64,000 bases of DNA, from contig NZ_CP012333.1 of NCBI RefSeq assembly GCF_001263205.1, forward strand, positions 8,227,501 to 8,291,500, in the 5' to 3' direction. Below are positions 26,076-33,877 of this stretch, one piece after another. The position numbers and the translations under genes are program-made. The notes under the pieces were generated by a model. That model was not told where the DNA came from, did not search any database, and saw only the letters and a program-made list of their open reading frames with translations. This DNA is from Labilithrix luteola (GTDB lineage: Bacteria; Myxococcota_A; Polyangia; Polyangiales; Polyangiaceae). Position 1 is the first letter of the stretch; every line of letters begins with the position of its first letter.

Positions 26076-27743
26076 ATGGCCTCTTCCCCTCGAACCGTTC
26101 ACGCTGCTCGCGGCACTGAAATCACCTGCAAAGGCTGGGTGCAAGAAGCCGCGCTCCGCATGCTCCACAACAACCTCGACCCCGAGGTCGCGGAGCGCCC
26201 CGAAGATCTCGTCGTCTACGGCGGTACGGGCAAGGCTGCCCGCTCGTGGGACGCGTTCGACGTCATCGCACGTGAGCTCAAGACGCTGGGCAACGACGAG
26301 ACGCTGCTCGTGCAGTCGGGCAAGGCGGTCGGTCGCTTCCGTACGCACGCCGACGCGCCGCGCGTCCTCATCGCGAACTCGAACCTCGTCGGCAAGTGGG
26401 CCAACTGGGAGCACTTCCGCAGCCTCGAGGCCAAGGGCCTCATCATGTTCGGTCAGATGACCGCGGGCTCGTGGATCTACATCGGCACGCAAGGAATCCT
26501 GCAGGGCACCTACGAGACGTTCGTCGCTGCCCGCAAGGCATACGGCGAGCGCACGGGCAAGACCGGCCAGTTCTGGTGCCTCACCGCCGGTCTCGGTGGC
26601 ATGGGCGGCGCGCAGCCTCTCGCGGCGACGATGGCGGGGCTCTCGTGCCTCGCCGTCGAGGTCGACCCCTCGCGCATCCAGAAGCGCCTCGACACGCGCT
26701 ACGTCGACGAGCGCATCGACGATCTCGACAAGGCCCTCGAGCGCCTCGAGCGGGCACGCAAGGAAGACAAGCCGGTGAGCATCGCGCTCTGTGGCAACGC
26801 CGCGGAGATCTTCCCCGAGCTCGTGAAGCGCGGGATCACGCCGGACCTCGTCACCGAGCAGACGGCCGCGCACGATCCGCTCGTCGGCTACGTGCCCATG
26901 GGCTTCTCGCTCGACGAAGCCGCCTCGCTCCGCAAGGAGGATCCCGAGGCGTACGTCGAGAAGGCGAAGGCCAGCATGGCCGAAGAGGTCGAAGCGATGC
27001 TCGCGATGAAGAAGCGCGGCGCCGAGGTGTTCGACTACGGCAACAACATTCGCGCCTGCGCGGTCGAAGCCGGCTGCGAGCGCGCCTTCGACATTCCGGG
27101 CTTCGTCCCCGCGTACATCCGCCCGCTCTTCTGCGTGGGCAAGGGGCCGTTCCGCTGGGTGGCGCTCTCCGGCGATCCGGCCGACATCGAAGCCACCGAC
27201 CAAGCGGTGCTCGATGCGGTTCCGAACGATCCCGATCTCCGTCGCTGGATCGAGCTCGCCAAGGAGCGCGTGACGTTCCAGGGCCTTCCGTCGCGCATCT
27301 GCTGGCTCGGCTACGGCGATCGCGCCAAGGTCGGCCTCGCGTTCAACGAGCTCGTTCGTTCGGGCAAGGTGAAGGCGCCGATCGTCATCGGTCGTGACCA
27401 CCTCGACTGCGGCTCGGTCGCTTCGCCGAACCGCGAGACCGAGGCGATGAAGGACGGCTCCGATGCCATCGCTGACTGGGCGATCCTGAACGCCCTCGTC
27501 AACACCGCCGCCGGCGCCAGCTGGGTCTCGTTCCACCACGGCGGCGGCGTCGGCATGGGCATGAGCCTCCACGCCGGCATGGTCGTCGTGGCCGACGGCA
27601 CCGACGACGCCGCACGCCGCCTCGAGCGCGTGCTCACGAGCGACCCCGGCATGGGCGTCATCCGCCATGCGGACGCGGGCTACGAAGAAGCCATTGCGTG
27701 CGCGACGGAGAAGCACGTCCACGTCCCGCACCGCGAGGGCTGA
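26076..27743 (+). CDS. hutU: Urocanate hydratase
   Basis: A 555-residue urocanase, the second step of histidine degradation (urocanate to imidazolone propionate); uses tightly bound NAD+. The N-terminal LRMLHNNLDPEVAE, VVYGGTGKAARSW, GGMGGAQPLA (NAD-binding glycine loop) and the C-terminal HHGGGVGMGMSLHAGMV are all family hallmarks. Length is standard. No hutH, hutI or hutG is next to it; the neighbours are unrelated, so the pathway must be completed elsewhere in the genome. Confidence 0.97.
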   Translation: MASSPRTVHAARGTEITCKGWVQEAALRMLHNNLDPEVAERPEDLVVYGGTGKAARSWDAFDVIARELKTLGNDETLLVQSGKAVGRFRTHADAPRVLIANSNLVGKWANWEHFRSLEAKGLIMFGQMTAGSWIYIGTQGILQGTYETFVAARKAYGERTGKTGQFWCLTAGLGGMGGAQPLAATMAGLSCLAVEVDPSRIQKRLDTRYVDERIDDLDKALERLERARKEDKPVSIALCGNAAEIFPELVKRGITPDLVTEQTAAHDPLVGYVPMGFSLDEAASLRKEDPEAYVEKAKASMAEEVEAMLAMKKRGAEVFDYGNNIRACAVEAGCERAFDIPGFVPAYIRPLFCVGKGPFRWVALSGDPADIEATDQAVLDAVPNDPDLRRWIELAKERVTFQGLPSRICWLGYGDRAKVGLAFNELVRSGKVKAPIVIGRDHLDCGSVASPNRETEAMKDGSDAIADWAILNALVNTAAGASWVSFHHGGGVGMGMSLHAGMVVVADGTDDAARRLERVLTSDPGMGVIRHADAGYEEAIACATEKHVHVPHREG

Positions 27744-27749
27744 GAAGGA

Positions 27750-28124
27750 TCAGCGAGCCGGCGCCTCGACGGTCGTGCGAGGCGTCGGATACGAGCTGAG
27801 TCCCACGCGGCGCCCATCGGGGTCGCGAAAATAGACCGAGTACGACGTCGACGCCTCGATCGCGATGCCAGCTTCACGGAGCCGCGATGCGAGGCGTTCG
27901 TGTCCTTCCGGATCGACGGCGAAGGCCACGAGCTCCAGCGATCCCTCGGGAACCGAAGGCTCGTCGCGATTCTTTCGCTCGAGCATCACGAGGGTTCCGG
28001 CAGCGTCGAGCCAGACGCTCCGCGGCGGCGTTCGTGCGACCACGGCGAGCCCGAGCACGTCGACGTAGAAACGCTCCAGCCGTTCGAGATCGCCCGTTCG
28101 CAGGGCCAGATGATGCAGCCTCAT
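27750..28124 (-). CDS. VOC family (glyoxalase-like) protein
   Basis: A 124-residue single vicinal-oxygen-chelate domain: MRLHHLALRTGDLERLERFY at the start, with a metal-ligand His, and FRDPDGRRVGLSSY at the end. VOC proteins include glyoxalases, dioxygenases and antibiotic-binding proteins; the substrate cannot be inferred here. It is convergent with hutU and divergent from the DHH gene. Confidence 0.82.
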   Translation of the reverse strand: MRLHHLALRTGDLERLERFYVDVLGLAVVARTPPRSVWLDAAGTLVMLERKNRDEPSVPEGSLELVAFAVDPEGHERLASRLREAGIAIEASTSYSVYFRDPDGRRVGLSSYPTPRTTVEAPAR

Positions 28125-28211
28125 GGCCGGAGCTTACTCCAAGCAGCGCGGCCGGCGCCGAGAGGTCAGCGAGAGGTCACGGGGCGCGACAGGCGTGCTA
28201 GACGCAGGGGC

Positions 28212-29195
28212 ATGCGTAACATCGTCGTCGCCACCCACGGGCATTGTTTCGATGGTCTCTGCTCGGCGGTGATGTTCACGCGACTGATGCGCCACATGCA
28301 CCCGGGCGAGGACCTTTCGTTCACGTACCGAGCGATGGGGTACGGGCCCGGCTCGAACGGCGTCGATCCCGCGTTGCTCGTCGGCGAAGACAACGCGATC
28401 CTCGATTTCCGTTTCTCCTCGTCGCCGAAGCTGACCTGGTACTTCGATCACCACGTCAGCGCGTTTCCGCTCCCCGACGACCGCTCGACATACGACGCCC
28501 GCGTGAAGGCCACGGGCGACGATGGCGCGCGCCGCATGTTCCACGACGGCACCTACGGCTCGTGCACGAAGCTCATCGCCGACATCGGCCGCGAGCGCTT
28601 CGGTCTCGACACGAGCGAGTCAGCGGAGCTCGTGCGCTGGGCGGACATGATCGACTCGGCGAACTTCCCGAACGCCGAAATGGCGGTCGAACGCGCCGAG
28701 CCGGTGCTGCAGCTGATGACCGTCGTCGAGCATCGCGGCGGTGACGCATTTCTCCAGGAGATGATCCCGCGCCTGTTGAACGAGCCGCTCGAGAAGGTCG
28801 CGCGCGACAAGCAGATCCAAGAGGCGTACGCGCCGCTCGCCGCGCAACAGCACGAGTTCGTCGATCTCGTGAAGCAGCATGCCAAGGTCGTCGGTAAGGT
28901 CGTCGCCGTCGACCTGAGCTCCGTGGTGGTGGACGTCGCCGCGAAGTTCGTCACCTACGCGCTCTGGCCGGACAGCGCGTACTCGATCGTGCTGAGCCGC
29001 TCGAACACGAAGTGCAAGCTGTCGATCGGGTACAACCCGTGGTCGAAGATCCCGCGTACGCACAACATCGCGAGCATCTGCGAGCGTCACGGCGGCGGCG
29101 GACACCCGGTCGTGGGCGCAATCTCGCTGCCCGCCGATCAGGTCGAGCGCGCGCAGAAGCTCACGGCGGAGATCGCCGCCGAGCTCGACTCCTGA
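28212..29195 (+). CDS. DHH family phosphoesterase-like protein
   Basis: A 327-residue protein. The N-terminus THGHCFDGLCSAVM replaces the usual acidic metal site of DHH proteins with His/Asp, then WYFDHHVSAF carries the DHH motif. The C-terminal DHHA1-like domain ends with ERHGGGGHPVVG (GGGH motif). DHH proteins hydrolyse nanoRNA, cyclic dinucleotides, pyrophosphate or pAp. No CBS or RecJ-specific domains are present, so nanoRNase-like or NrnA-like activity is a guess. ATG 28212 is the first start matching homology. Confidence 0.82.
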   Translation: MRNIVVATHGHCFDGLCSAVMFTRLMRHMHPGEDLSFTYRAMGYGPGSNGVDPALLVGEDNAILDFRFSSSPKLTWYFDHHVSAFPLPDDRSTYDARVKATGDDGARRMFHDGTYGSCTKLIADIGRERFGLDTSESAELVRWADMIDSANFPNAEMAVERAEPVLQLMTVVEHRGGDAFLQEMIPRLLNEPLEKVARDKQIQEAYAPLAAQQHEFVDLVKQHAKVVGKVVAVDLSSVVVDVAAKFVTYALWPDSAYSIVLSRSNTKCKLSIGYNPWSKIPRTHNIASICERHGGGGHPVVGAISLPADQVERAQKLTAEIAAELDS

Positions 29196-29219
29196 GCGCG
29201 TAGGCGCTTCGTCGACGCG

Positions 29220-30110
29220 CTACTCGCAGGTGACCTGGAGGACCTGGATGCCCTCGGGAACCGGCTGCGTGAAGAGGCCCTCGGTGAGCGGCGGATTCCA
29301 CTCCACGTTCTCGTAACGGAACTGGACGTCCTCGTTCTTGCCGGGGACCTCCACGTGGATCTTCATCGGCAGCTCCGCGTTGCACGTCGGGCCGCTCGGC
29401 GGAATATTCGGGTCGATGTGGTCGGGGTCGACCTGCTCTTTGGCCATCTTGCCGGGCTCGGGATTGTCGAGCTCGGCGTGATACAGCACGATGCCCTGCT
29501 GGCGGACCTCGACCTCGAGGACGCGCATGCGCTGCTCCTGCCAGGGCTTCCCGCGGTCCTCTTTGAACGGCGCGATGTGGATCTCCTGCTCCGCGCCGCG
29601 CGTGCTCGCGATCTTGAGTACGTAGTACCCGCTCTTGCTCCATTCGACCGTTGCCGCGTTCGGCTCGTGCTTGAGCACGGGCGGCGCGCCGCGAAGGATC
29701 GAGACGAGCACGTGCGCCGGCATGGGTACGGTGGTGAGCCGCGCGATGTTGCAGGCCGACGCGGGACCGTAATAGAAGCGCTTTTCGCGCTGGTCGAGCA
29801 GGGTGAACTTGCCGTCGCCACTGGCGAGCGTTGCGACGAGGCCCACGTTCATCGGACCAACGACGTCCATGCGAAGGCGATCGGGCCAGAGCGCGAACAT
29901 GAGCAGCTCGCCGCGCACGCGTCCGCCCTTGCCGAAATGATCGATCTTGGCGGTTGCGTGGATGCCGACCCCGCAGTCCTGGGTCGCGTGCACACGATCA
30001 ATCGCAGCGCGCGCGTTCGGGACCTGGGACGCCGGCGGGGGCGTTCCGCAGCCGACGGACGAGAGGGCGGTGAGCACGAAGGCGAGGGGGAGCTGCCAAT
30101 CGCGAGCCAT
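29220..30110 (-). CDS. Lipoprotein, LolB/DUF4292-like
   Basis: A 296-residue predicted lipoprotein: MARDWQLPLAFVLTALSSVG with the lipobox cysteine next. The mature part is beta-rich, with GRVRGELLMFALWPDRLRMDV and LVATLASGDGKFTLLDQREKRFYYG similar to the LolB/LolA-like fold used in lipoprotein transport. The similarity is by pattern only. AGGAGG lies just upstream of ATG 30110, which decides the start over the longer reading frame. Confidence 0.7.
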   Translation of the reverse strand: MARDWQLPLAFVLTALSSVGCGTPPPASQVPNARAAIDRVHATQDCGVGIHATAKIDHFGKGGRVRGELLMFALWPDRLRMDVVGPMNVGLVATLASGDGKFTLLDQREKRFYYGPASACNIARLTTVPMPAHVLVSILRGAPPVLKHEPNAATVEWSKSGYYVLKIASTRGAEQEIHIAPFKEDRGKPWQEQRMRVLEVEVRQQGIVLYHAELDNPEPGKMAKEQVDPDHIDPNIPPSGPTCNAELPMKIHVEVPGKNEDVQFRYENVEWNPPLTEGLFTQPVPEGIQVLQVTCE

Positions 30111-30246
30111 GACGCCTCCTATCATGGGTGGCTCCGGGCGCGTCATGGCTCGGCTCCGGCGAGGCCTCAAGATTCCACTCCAGACGCGAAATGATGGCAC
30201 AACGAGACGCAGCGCTCGGCACTTCACGTTCCGTTTAGCGCCATCC

Positions 30247-30263
30247 TGTCCGGGATCCGGACA
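30247..30263. promoter_or_regulatory. Inverted repeat, possible upstream activator site
   Basis: TGTCCGG and CCGGACA, separated by GAT, form a 7-bp perfect inverted repeat. It lies about 80 bases upstream of the sigma-54-like element on the same DNA, a usual distance for an enhancer-binding protein site. Confidence 0.4.
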
Positions 30264-30274
30264 TCGTGCTTCTC

Positions 30275-30302
30275 GGGTGTGTCAACAGAACGTGACACAC
30301 CC
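30275..30302. promoter_or_regulatory. 10-bp perfect inverted repeat, possible enhancer-binding protein site
   Basis: GGGTGTGTCA at 30275-30284 and TGACACACCC at 30293-30302 are exact complements with an 8-base spacer (ACAGAACG). The centre is about 52 bases upstream of the -24 GG. The size and position fit a dimeric regulator of a sigma-54 promoter. No regulator gene for it is seen nearby. Confidence 0.5.
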
Positions 30303-30337
30303 CATTTCAGAAAGACGCAGAAAGAGGACCCTCCGGG

Positions 30338-30354
30338 CTGGCAAACCTCTTGCG
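30338..30354 (+). promoter_or_regulatory. Sigma-54-like -24/-12 promoter
   Basis: TGGCA at 30339 and TTGC at 30350 place GG (30340-30341) and GC (30352-30353) exactly ten bases apart, the required -24/-12 spacing. Consensus is TGGCACG-N4-TTGC; here ACG is AAA. Expected start of transcription is near 30365. By base composition, about two such matches are expected by chance per window, so support rests on the repeats upstream and the ORF downstream. Confidence 0.45.
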
Positions 30355-30420
30355 CTGTGGGGTGTCGCATCCGGTCAACACTCCCCGAAGTCCGGGGAAA
30401 ACCGGAGGAGGATTTGTTCG

Positions 30421-30489
30421 ATGCACAAAAACAACCGTACCTGCGGGTTCTGCTGTTCGCTCGCGACGCAGGGGGCCGGCACGTTCTGA
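30421..30489 (+). CDS. 22-residue Cys-rich peptide with strong ribosome binding site
   Basis: ATG 30421 follows GGAGGAGGA (30404-30412) by eight bases, one of the best ribosome binding sites in the window. The peptide begins MHKNNRTCGFCC and ends in SLATQGAGTF, with three Cys in CGFCC. It stops five bases before the stop of the convergent metal-sensor gene. It could be a metal-binding peptide (suggested by the SmtB-like neighbour), a secreted or modified signal, or a leader. There is no homology evidence; the case rests on the signals around it. Confidence 0.5.
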   Translation: MHKNNRTCGFCCSLATQGAGTF

Positions 30490-30493
30490 TCGG

Positions 30494-31024
30494 CTAGTCG
30501 CCGTCGTCCTTCTCTTCTTTGTGATGGAGATGGGGCTCGGCGGCGTGCTCGATGGCGCTCTGGATGAGCGCGCTGACGTGCGAGTCAGCGAGCGAGTAGA
30601 AGATGTGCTTGCCCGCCCGCCGGCGCCCGACGATTCGTTCGGCGCGCAGCAGGCGGAGCTGCTGGGAGACGGTCGAGAGGCCGACGCCGGCTGCTTCGGC
30701 GAGCTCCGTGACACACCATTCACCGTCGCAAAGGCGGTGCAGAAGCTTGAGGCGCGAGAGATCGCCGGCGGCTCGGAAAATGGCGGCAGCTCGTTCGAGC
30801 TGTTCGTCGTTGACCGTCTGCTCTCGCAGACGTCGCGCGTGCTCTTCGGGGCCACAGTGCACGTCGACCGGTTTCACGGGGGTGCGCGTCGACGCGGGAG
30901 GAGCGCCGGCGCCCGGCCTTGCATTCTCGGGGGGCCCGCTCGTGCCGGCGTGCGGGCTCGTCACTAGCGGCGTGCTCTTCGGAGTCTTGAGGGTCGACGG
31001 CTTCGTGGCCGAAGGTCGCGTCAT
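30494..31024 (-). CDS. ArsR/SmtB family metal-sensing transcriptional repressor
   Basis: A 176-residue winged-helix regulator with an unusual 50-residue Pro/Thr-rich N-terminal tail. The DNA-recognition helix is GVGLSTVSQQLRLLRAERIV. It has both classic metal sites: the alpha-3N type set Cys57, His62 and Cys104 (EWCVTEL), and the complete alpha-5 zinc site Asp147, His149, His160, Glu163 with SmtB spacing. A His-rich tail (HLHH) ends the protein. It is probably a Zn(II), or Zn/Cd/Co, responsive repressor. No efflux pump or metallothionein of normal size is adjacent. Confidence 0.88.
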   Translation of the reverse strand: MTRPSATKPSTLKTPKSTPLVTSPHAGTSGPPENARPGAGAPPASTRTPVKPVDVHCGPEEHARRLREQTVNDEQLERAAAIFRAAGDLSRLKLLHRLCDGEWCVTELAEAAGVGLSTVSQQLRLLRAERIVGRRRAGKHIFYSLADSHVSALIQSAIEHAAEPHLHHKEEKDDGD

Positions 31025-31103
31025 TCACTTCACCGTTCGATGAATTGTTCTAATGGGGGAGAGCTCGCCGTCAAGCGCAGGCGGGGACGCTGGATTCTCT
31101 CAC

Positions 31104-31128
31104 TTCCGCGCAACCTGGTTGCGCGGAA
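31104..31128. repeat. 11-bp perfect inverted repeat in the arsR-rsm22 intergenic region
   Basis: TTCCGCGCAAC at 31104-31114 and GTTGCGCGGAA at 31118-31128 are exact complements around CTG. It lies 80 bases upstream of the arsR start and may be an operator. It is more GC-rich than typical SmtB/CadC operators, so its regulator is uncertain. Confidence 0.55.
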
Positions 31129-31166
31129 TGAACCGTCAAATTCCGCTTGTGACAAACTTGGGCAAA

Positions 31167-31219
31167 GGACCGAGGATTTCGGGGCCCTCGCCCATCGTGG
31201 GCCCCGAAATCTTCGGTCC
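31167..31219. repeat. Hairpin with 21-bp stem upstream of the Rsm22-like gene
   Basis: Bases 31167-31187 and 31199-31219 pair along 21 positions with a single mismatch (a G-U pair in RNA) around an 11-base loop. It is by far the longest inverted repeat seen in the window. It starts 143 bases after the arsR start and ends 50 bases before the next start codon. It could be an attenuator, a small structured RNA, a miniature palindromic element or a cruciform. No T-run follows. Confidence 0.7.
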
Positions 31220-31269
31220 GTGCAAGAGGTCACCGAAGTAGTTCGGTTCGAAAGGGGCAGGGATGGAGT

Positions 31270-32505
31270 ATGTCCCAGCCGCCGATGCTTCCGACACAAC
31301 TCGTACGTCCGCTCGAGGCTGCCTGGCAGGAGATTCTCGACGGTGTTCTTCGGGCTCGTTCGGCCCCCGTGACGTCCGATGTTGCAAAGCTCGGCGCGAA
31401 GGTGGCCGAGCTGTCGAAGGCGTACAACGCGGGCCTGGCCGGCGATGCACGTGGTCGTGCTCCGCTTCCGCTCGAGGCGCGCATCGGCTTCTCGTTCGCG
31501 CGTGACGTTCCGAAAGGCGCTGGGGCGGTGCGCGAGCTCGTAGCGACCGGTACGCTCGCGATGCCCGAGGGCAGAGCACTTCGTATCCTCGATCTCGGTG
31601 CCGGCCTCGGCGCCATGAGCTGGGGCATTGCGCGCGCGCTCGAGGCGGTGGGCGCGCGTGGGCAGATCGAAACGCTTCTCGTCGACGAGGACGAGGCCGC
31701 GCTCGCAGCTGGAAAGGCGATCGCCGCGAAGGCCAAGGGCTTGCCGTCGGCCATCGAGCTCGGCCTCGAGACACGCGTGCAGCGACTCGCGCCGGGCATG
31801 CGAGTTCCTTCGGCGGACGTCGTCGTCATGGGCCAGGTGCTCAGCGAGCTCGACCTCGCGCTCGGGGAGCAGGAGCGCGTCGAGAAGCACGTGGCCCTTC
31901 TCTCCGATCTTCTTCGCACGGCCGTCGCGCCGGGCGGCTCGCTCGTCGTCGTCGAGCCCGCGCTGAGGGATCGAACGCGGCACCTGCATGCGGTTCGCGA
32001 TCGCCTGCTCGCGCAGGGAGGCGCCTCGGTCTTCGCGCCTTGTCTGCACGCTCTCGCATGCCCCGCGTTCGCCGTGGAAGGCGAGTGGTGCCACGAAGAC
32101 GTGCTCATCGACCTGCCCGAGTGGTTGGTTCCGGTCGCGCGCGCGGCAGGGCTTCGATGGCAGGGCCTGACGTTCAGCTACCTCGTGCTCCGCACGGGCG
32201 CCCCGACGCTCGCGGGCAAGCTGCCGGAGCCCGCGCCGTCGCGTGTCCACCTGCGTGTCATCTCCGACTTGCTCCGGAGCAAGGGAAAGACCGAGCTCTT
32301 CGCGTGCACGAGCACCGGCGAACGCGTGCGAATGCGACACCTCGATCGAGACGTCACCGAGGCGAGCGCGCCTTGGGAGGAGCTCCATCGTGGCGACGTC
32401 GTGACCCTTCGCGCCGCGGGAGACGTTGCTTCGGATCCGCCGGTCGACGAGCGAGGGCGATTGTCACGCTCCGTGGAGGTTGACGTCTGGCCTTTCCGCA
32501 AGTAG
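31270..32505 (+). CDS. Rsm22-like small-ribosomal-subunit methyltransferase family protein
   Basis: A 411-residue protein. Residues around 105-125 form a SAM-binding motif (LRILDLGAGLGAMSWG). A Cys/His cluster at Cys258-x-His260-x3-Cys264 and WCH (Cys274, His275) matches the Rsm22 family signature PCxHxxxCP...WCH, and LTFSYLVLR also matches. Rsm22 is a ribosome-assembly factor of mitochondria and some bacteria whose activity is debated; it may carry an Fe-S cluster. ATG 31270 follows GGATGGAG. The 5' leader carries the 21-bp-stem hairpin. Confidence 0.82.
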   Translation: MSQPPMLPTQLVRPLEAAWQEILDGVLRARSAPVTSDVAKLGAKVAELSKAYNAGLAGDARGRAPLPLEARIGFSFARDVPKGAGAVRELVATGTLAMPEGRALRILDLGAGLGAMSWGIARALEAVGARGQIETLLVDEDEAALAAGKAIAAKAKGLPSAIELGLETRVQRLAPGMRVPSADVVVMGQVLSELDLALGEQERVEKHVALLSDLLRTAVAPGGSLVVVEPALRDRTRHLHAVRDRLLAQGGASVFAPCLHALACPAFAVEGEWCHEDVLIDLPEWLVPVARAAGLRWQGLTFSYLVLRTGAPTLAGKLPEPAPSRVHLRVISDLLRSKGKTELFACTSTGERVRMRHLDRDVTEASAPWEELHRGDVVTLRAAGDVASDPPVDERGRLSRSVEVDVWPFRK

Positions 32506-32554
32506 CTGGCCGTGACGACTTGGCGGGGGGCCGCATCTTCGATTGGAGACCGTC

Positions 32555-33217
32555 ATGAAGGGGCTCTACGCGATCGTCGACACGAAGCTCCTCGCAGCAC
32601 GCAAAACCGACCCGATCGCCTACGCGCGCGCGCTCCTCGAGGTCCGGCCTGCGGCATTGCAGCTGCGCGCGAAAGATCTTCCCGCACGCGCGATCCTCGC
32701 GCTCCTGCGCGTGCTGGGGCCGATGTGCCGTACGGCCGGCGTGCCGCTCGTCGCGAACGATCGGGCCGATCTCGCGGCGCTCGCCGGCTGCGAGATCGTG
32801 CACATCGGACAGGAGGATCTCCCGTTCGAGCTCGTGAATCGCATCGCGCCGCAGCTCGGCGTCGGCATCTCGACGCACAACCCGGAGCAGCTCGCCCGGG
32901 CGCTCGCCTGGCGGCCGCGCTACGTTGCGTATGGTCCGGTGTTCGAGACGGTGAGCAAGAGCAACCCCGATCCCGTCGTGGGACTCGCCGGCCTTCGTGA
33001 GGCCGCGGGCATGGCCAGCGCCGCGGGCATTCCCCTGGTCGCCATCGGTGGCATCACTCTCGCGCGCGCGTCCGAGCTCAAGCCGTACGCGAACGCCTGC
33101 GCGGTGATCGCGGATCTGTACCTGCCGGACTTCACCCTCAAGGACGTGACCGAGCGCGCCCGCGCCTTCCACGTCGCGCTCGGCGGTGAGCCGCGCACCA
33201 TCGAGGCGCGTCCGTGA
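32555..33217 (+). CDS. thiE: Thiamine phosphate synthase (ThiE family)
   Basis: A 220-residue TIM barrel that joins the thiazole and pyrimidine moieties of thiamine. It shows LQLRAKDLPAR, LVANDRADLAALAGCEIVHIGQEDL, GISTHNPEQLARAL, YVAYGPVFETVSK and VAIGGI, the usual ThiE order. It lacks a clear S-x-H-S (here ISTHN), so strict activity is likely but not certain; TenI-like is the alternative. ATG 32555 sits behind GGAGA. No ThiC, ThiG or thiamine riboswitch is seen. It overlaps the next gene (GTGA). Confidence 0.85.
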   Translation: MKGLYAIVDTKLLAARKTDPIAYARALLEVRPAALQLRAKDLPARAILALLRVLGPMCRTAGVPLVANDRADLAALAGCEIVHIGQEDLPFELVNRIAPQLGVGISTHNPEQLARALAWRPRYVAYGPVFETVSKSNPDPVVGLAGLREAAGMASAAGIPLVAIGGITLARASELKPYANACAVIADLYLPDFTLKDVTERARAFHVALGGEPRTIEARP

Positions 33218-33855
33218 GTTTGCTCCTCGCTGGCCTGATCGCCGCGTCGGCCAGCGGGGCTGCTCTCGTGGGACGATGGCTTGCGCGCCGTCGCGACGAC
33301 GCGCCCGTGGACGCCACGGCGAAGGAAGACGACCCGGGGCCGAAGACCAAGTCGAAGCCCGCAACGGAGACGAAGCTCGAAGGCTTTCCGTGCCAGCTCG
33401 GCGACGTCGTGATGCGGCTCACCGGCGAAGAGGCTTGGCTCGCGGGCGGGGTCGTGCTCTCCGAAGAAATGCCCGTGGCCGTGCTCTTCGTGGCGCCCGA
33501 GGCCAAGCAAGACACTGTGCTCTACGCCCGGCCCGTGCCGCGCGCCTCGATCGCGTGGCTGTCTCCGGTCGACGCCGCGAGCGTGCTCCTTCACGGTGAA
33601 CCCCCGAACGCCATCGAACACGAGGGCATTCGCTTCGAACGCGTGAGGCGCCTGCCGCTCCGTACGCAGCGGCTCGGGGTCGGAGCGCCCAACGTCGGCG
33701 ACGCCGTGGTCGTTGCCGAGTACGCGTCGGCGGGTGCCGAGCGCCTCGTCGTGCTCAAGGCGACGAACGGCTCTTCCTTCGCGTATCGCGGGCTCGAGCT
33801 CGAGCCGTCGGCGTACGAGGTCATCGCCTCGGGGCGATCCACGCTCGATGAATGA
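33214..33855 (+). CDS. Membrane-anchored protein, unknown function
   Basis: A 213-residue protein starting at GTG 33214, which overlaps the thiE stop. Residues 1-20 form one transmembrane helix followed by RRR and a charged linker. The globular part is beta-rich (FPCQLGDVVMRLTGEEAWLA, GDAVVVAEYASAGAERLVVL). No family is recognised. Coupling to thiE suggests co-expression, but a shared role cannot be shown. Confidence 0.6.
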   Translation: MSLLLAGLIAASASGAALVGRWLARRRDDAPVDATAKEDDPGPKTKSKPATETKLEGFPCQLGDVVMRLTGEEAWLAGGVVLSEEMPVAVLFVAPEAKQDTVLYARPVPRASIAWLSPVDAASVLLHGEPPNAIEHEGIRFERVRRLPLRTQRLGVGAPNVGDAVVVAEYASAGAERLVVLKATNGSSFAYRGLELEPSAYEVIASGRSTLDE

Positions 33856-33877
33856 CGAGTGACGGTTCGAGCGCGCG

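Larger units (their letters stand above)
30111..30493. other. Regulatory intergenic region with mini-gene
   Basis: The 383 bases between the lipoprotein start and the metal-sensor stop are not empty. They hold two inverted repeats (30247-30263 and 30275-30302), a sigma-54-like promoter (30338-30354), a small leader hairpin (CCCCG 30383-30387 with CGGGG 30393-30397) and a 22-codon ORF with a strong ribosome binding site. Each is listed separately. Confidence 0.6.

Noticed and set aside
25569..27731. 720-codon minus-strand frame opposite hutU
   Set aside because: Antisense shadow created by the high GC third positions of hutU; no signal, motif or ribosome binding site.
31023..31052. SmtB-type operator next to the metal-sensor start
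   Set aside because: ATTCA and TGAAT occur around the start but in the inverse order and spacing of the known site.
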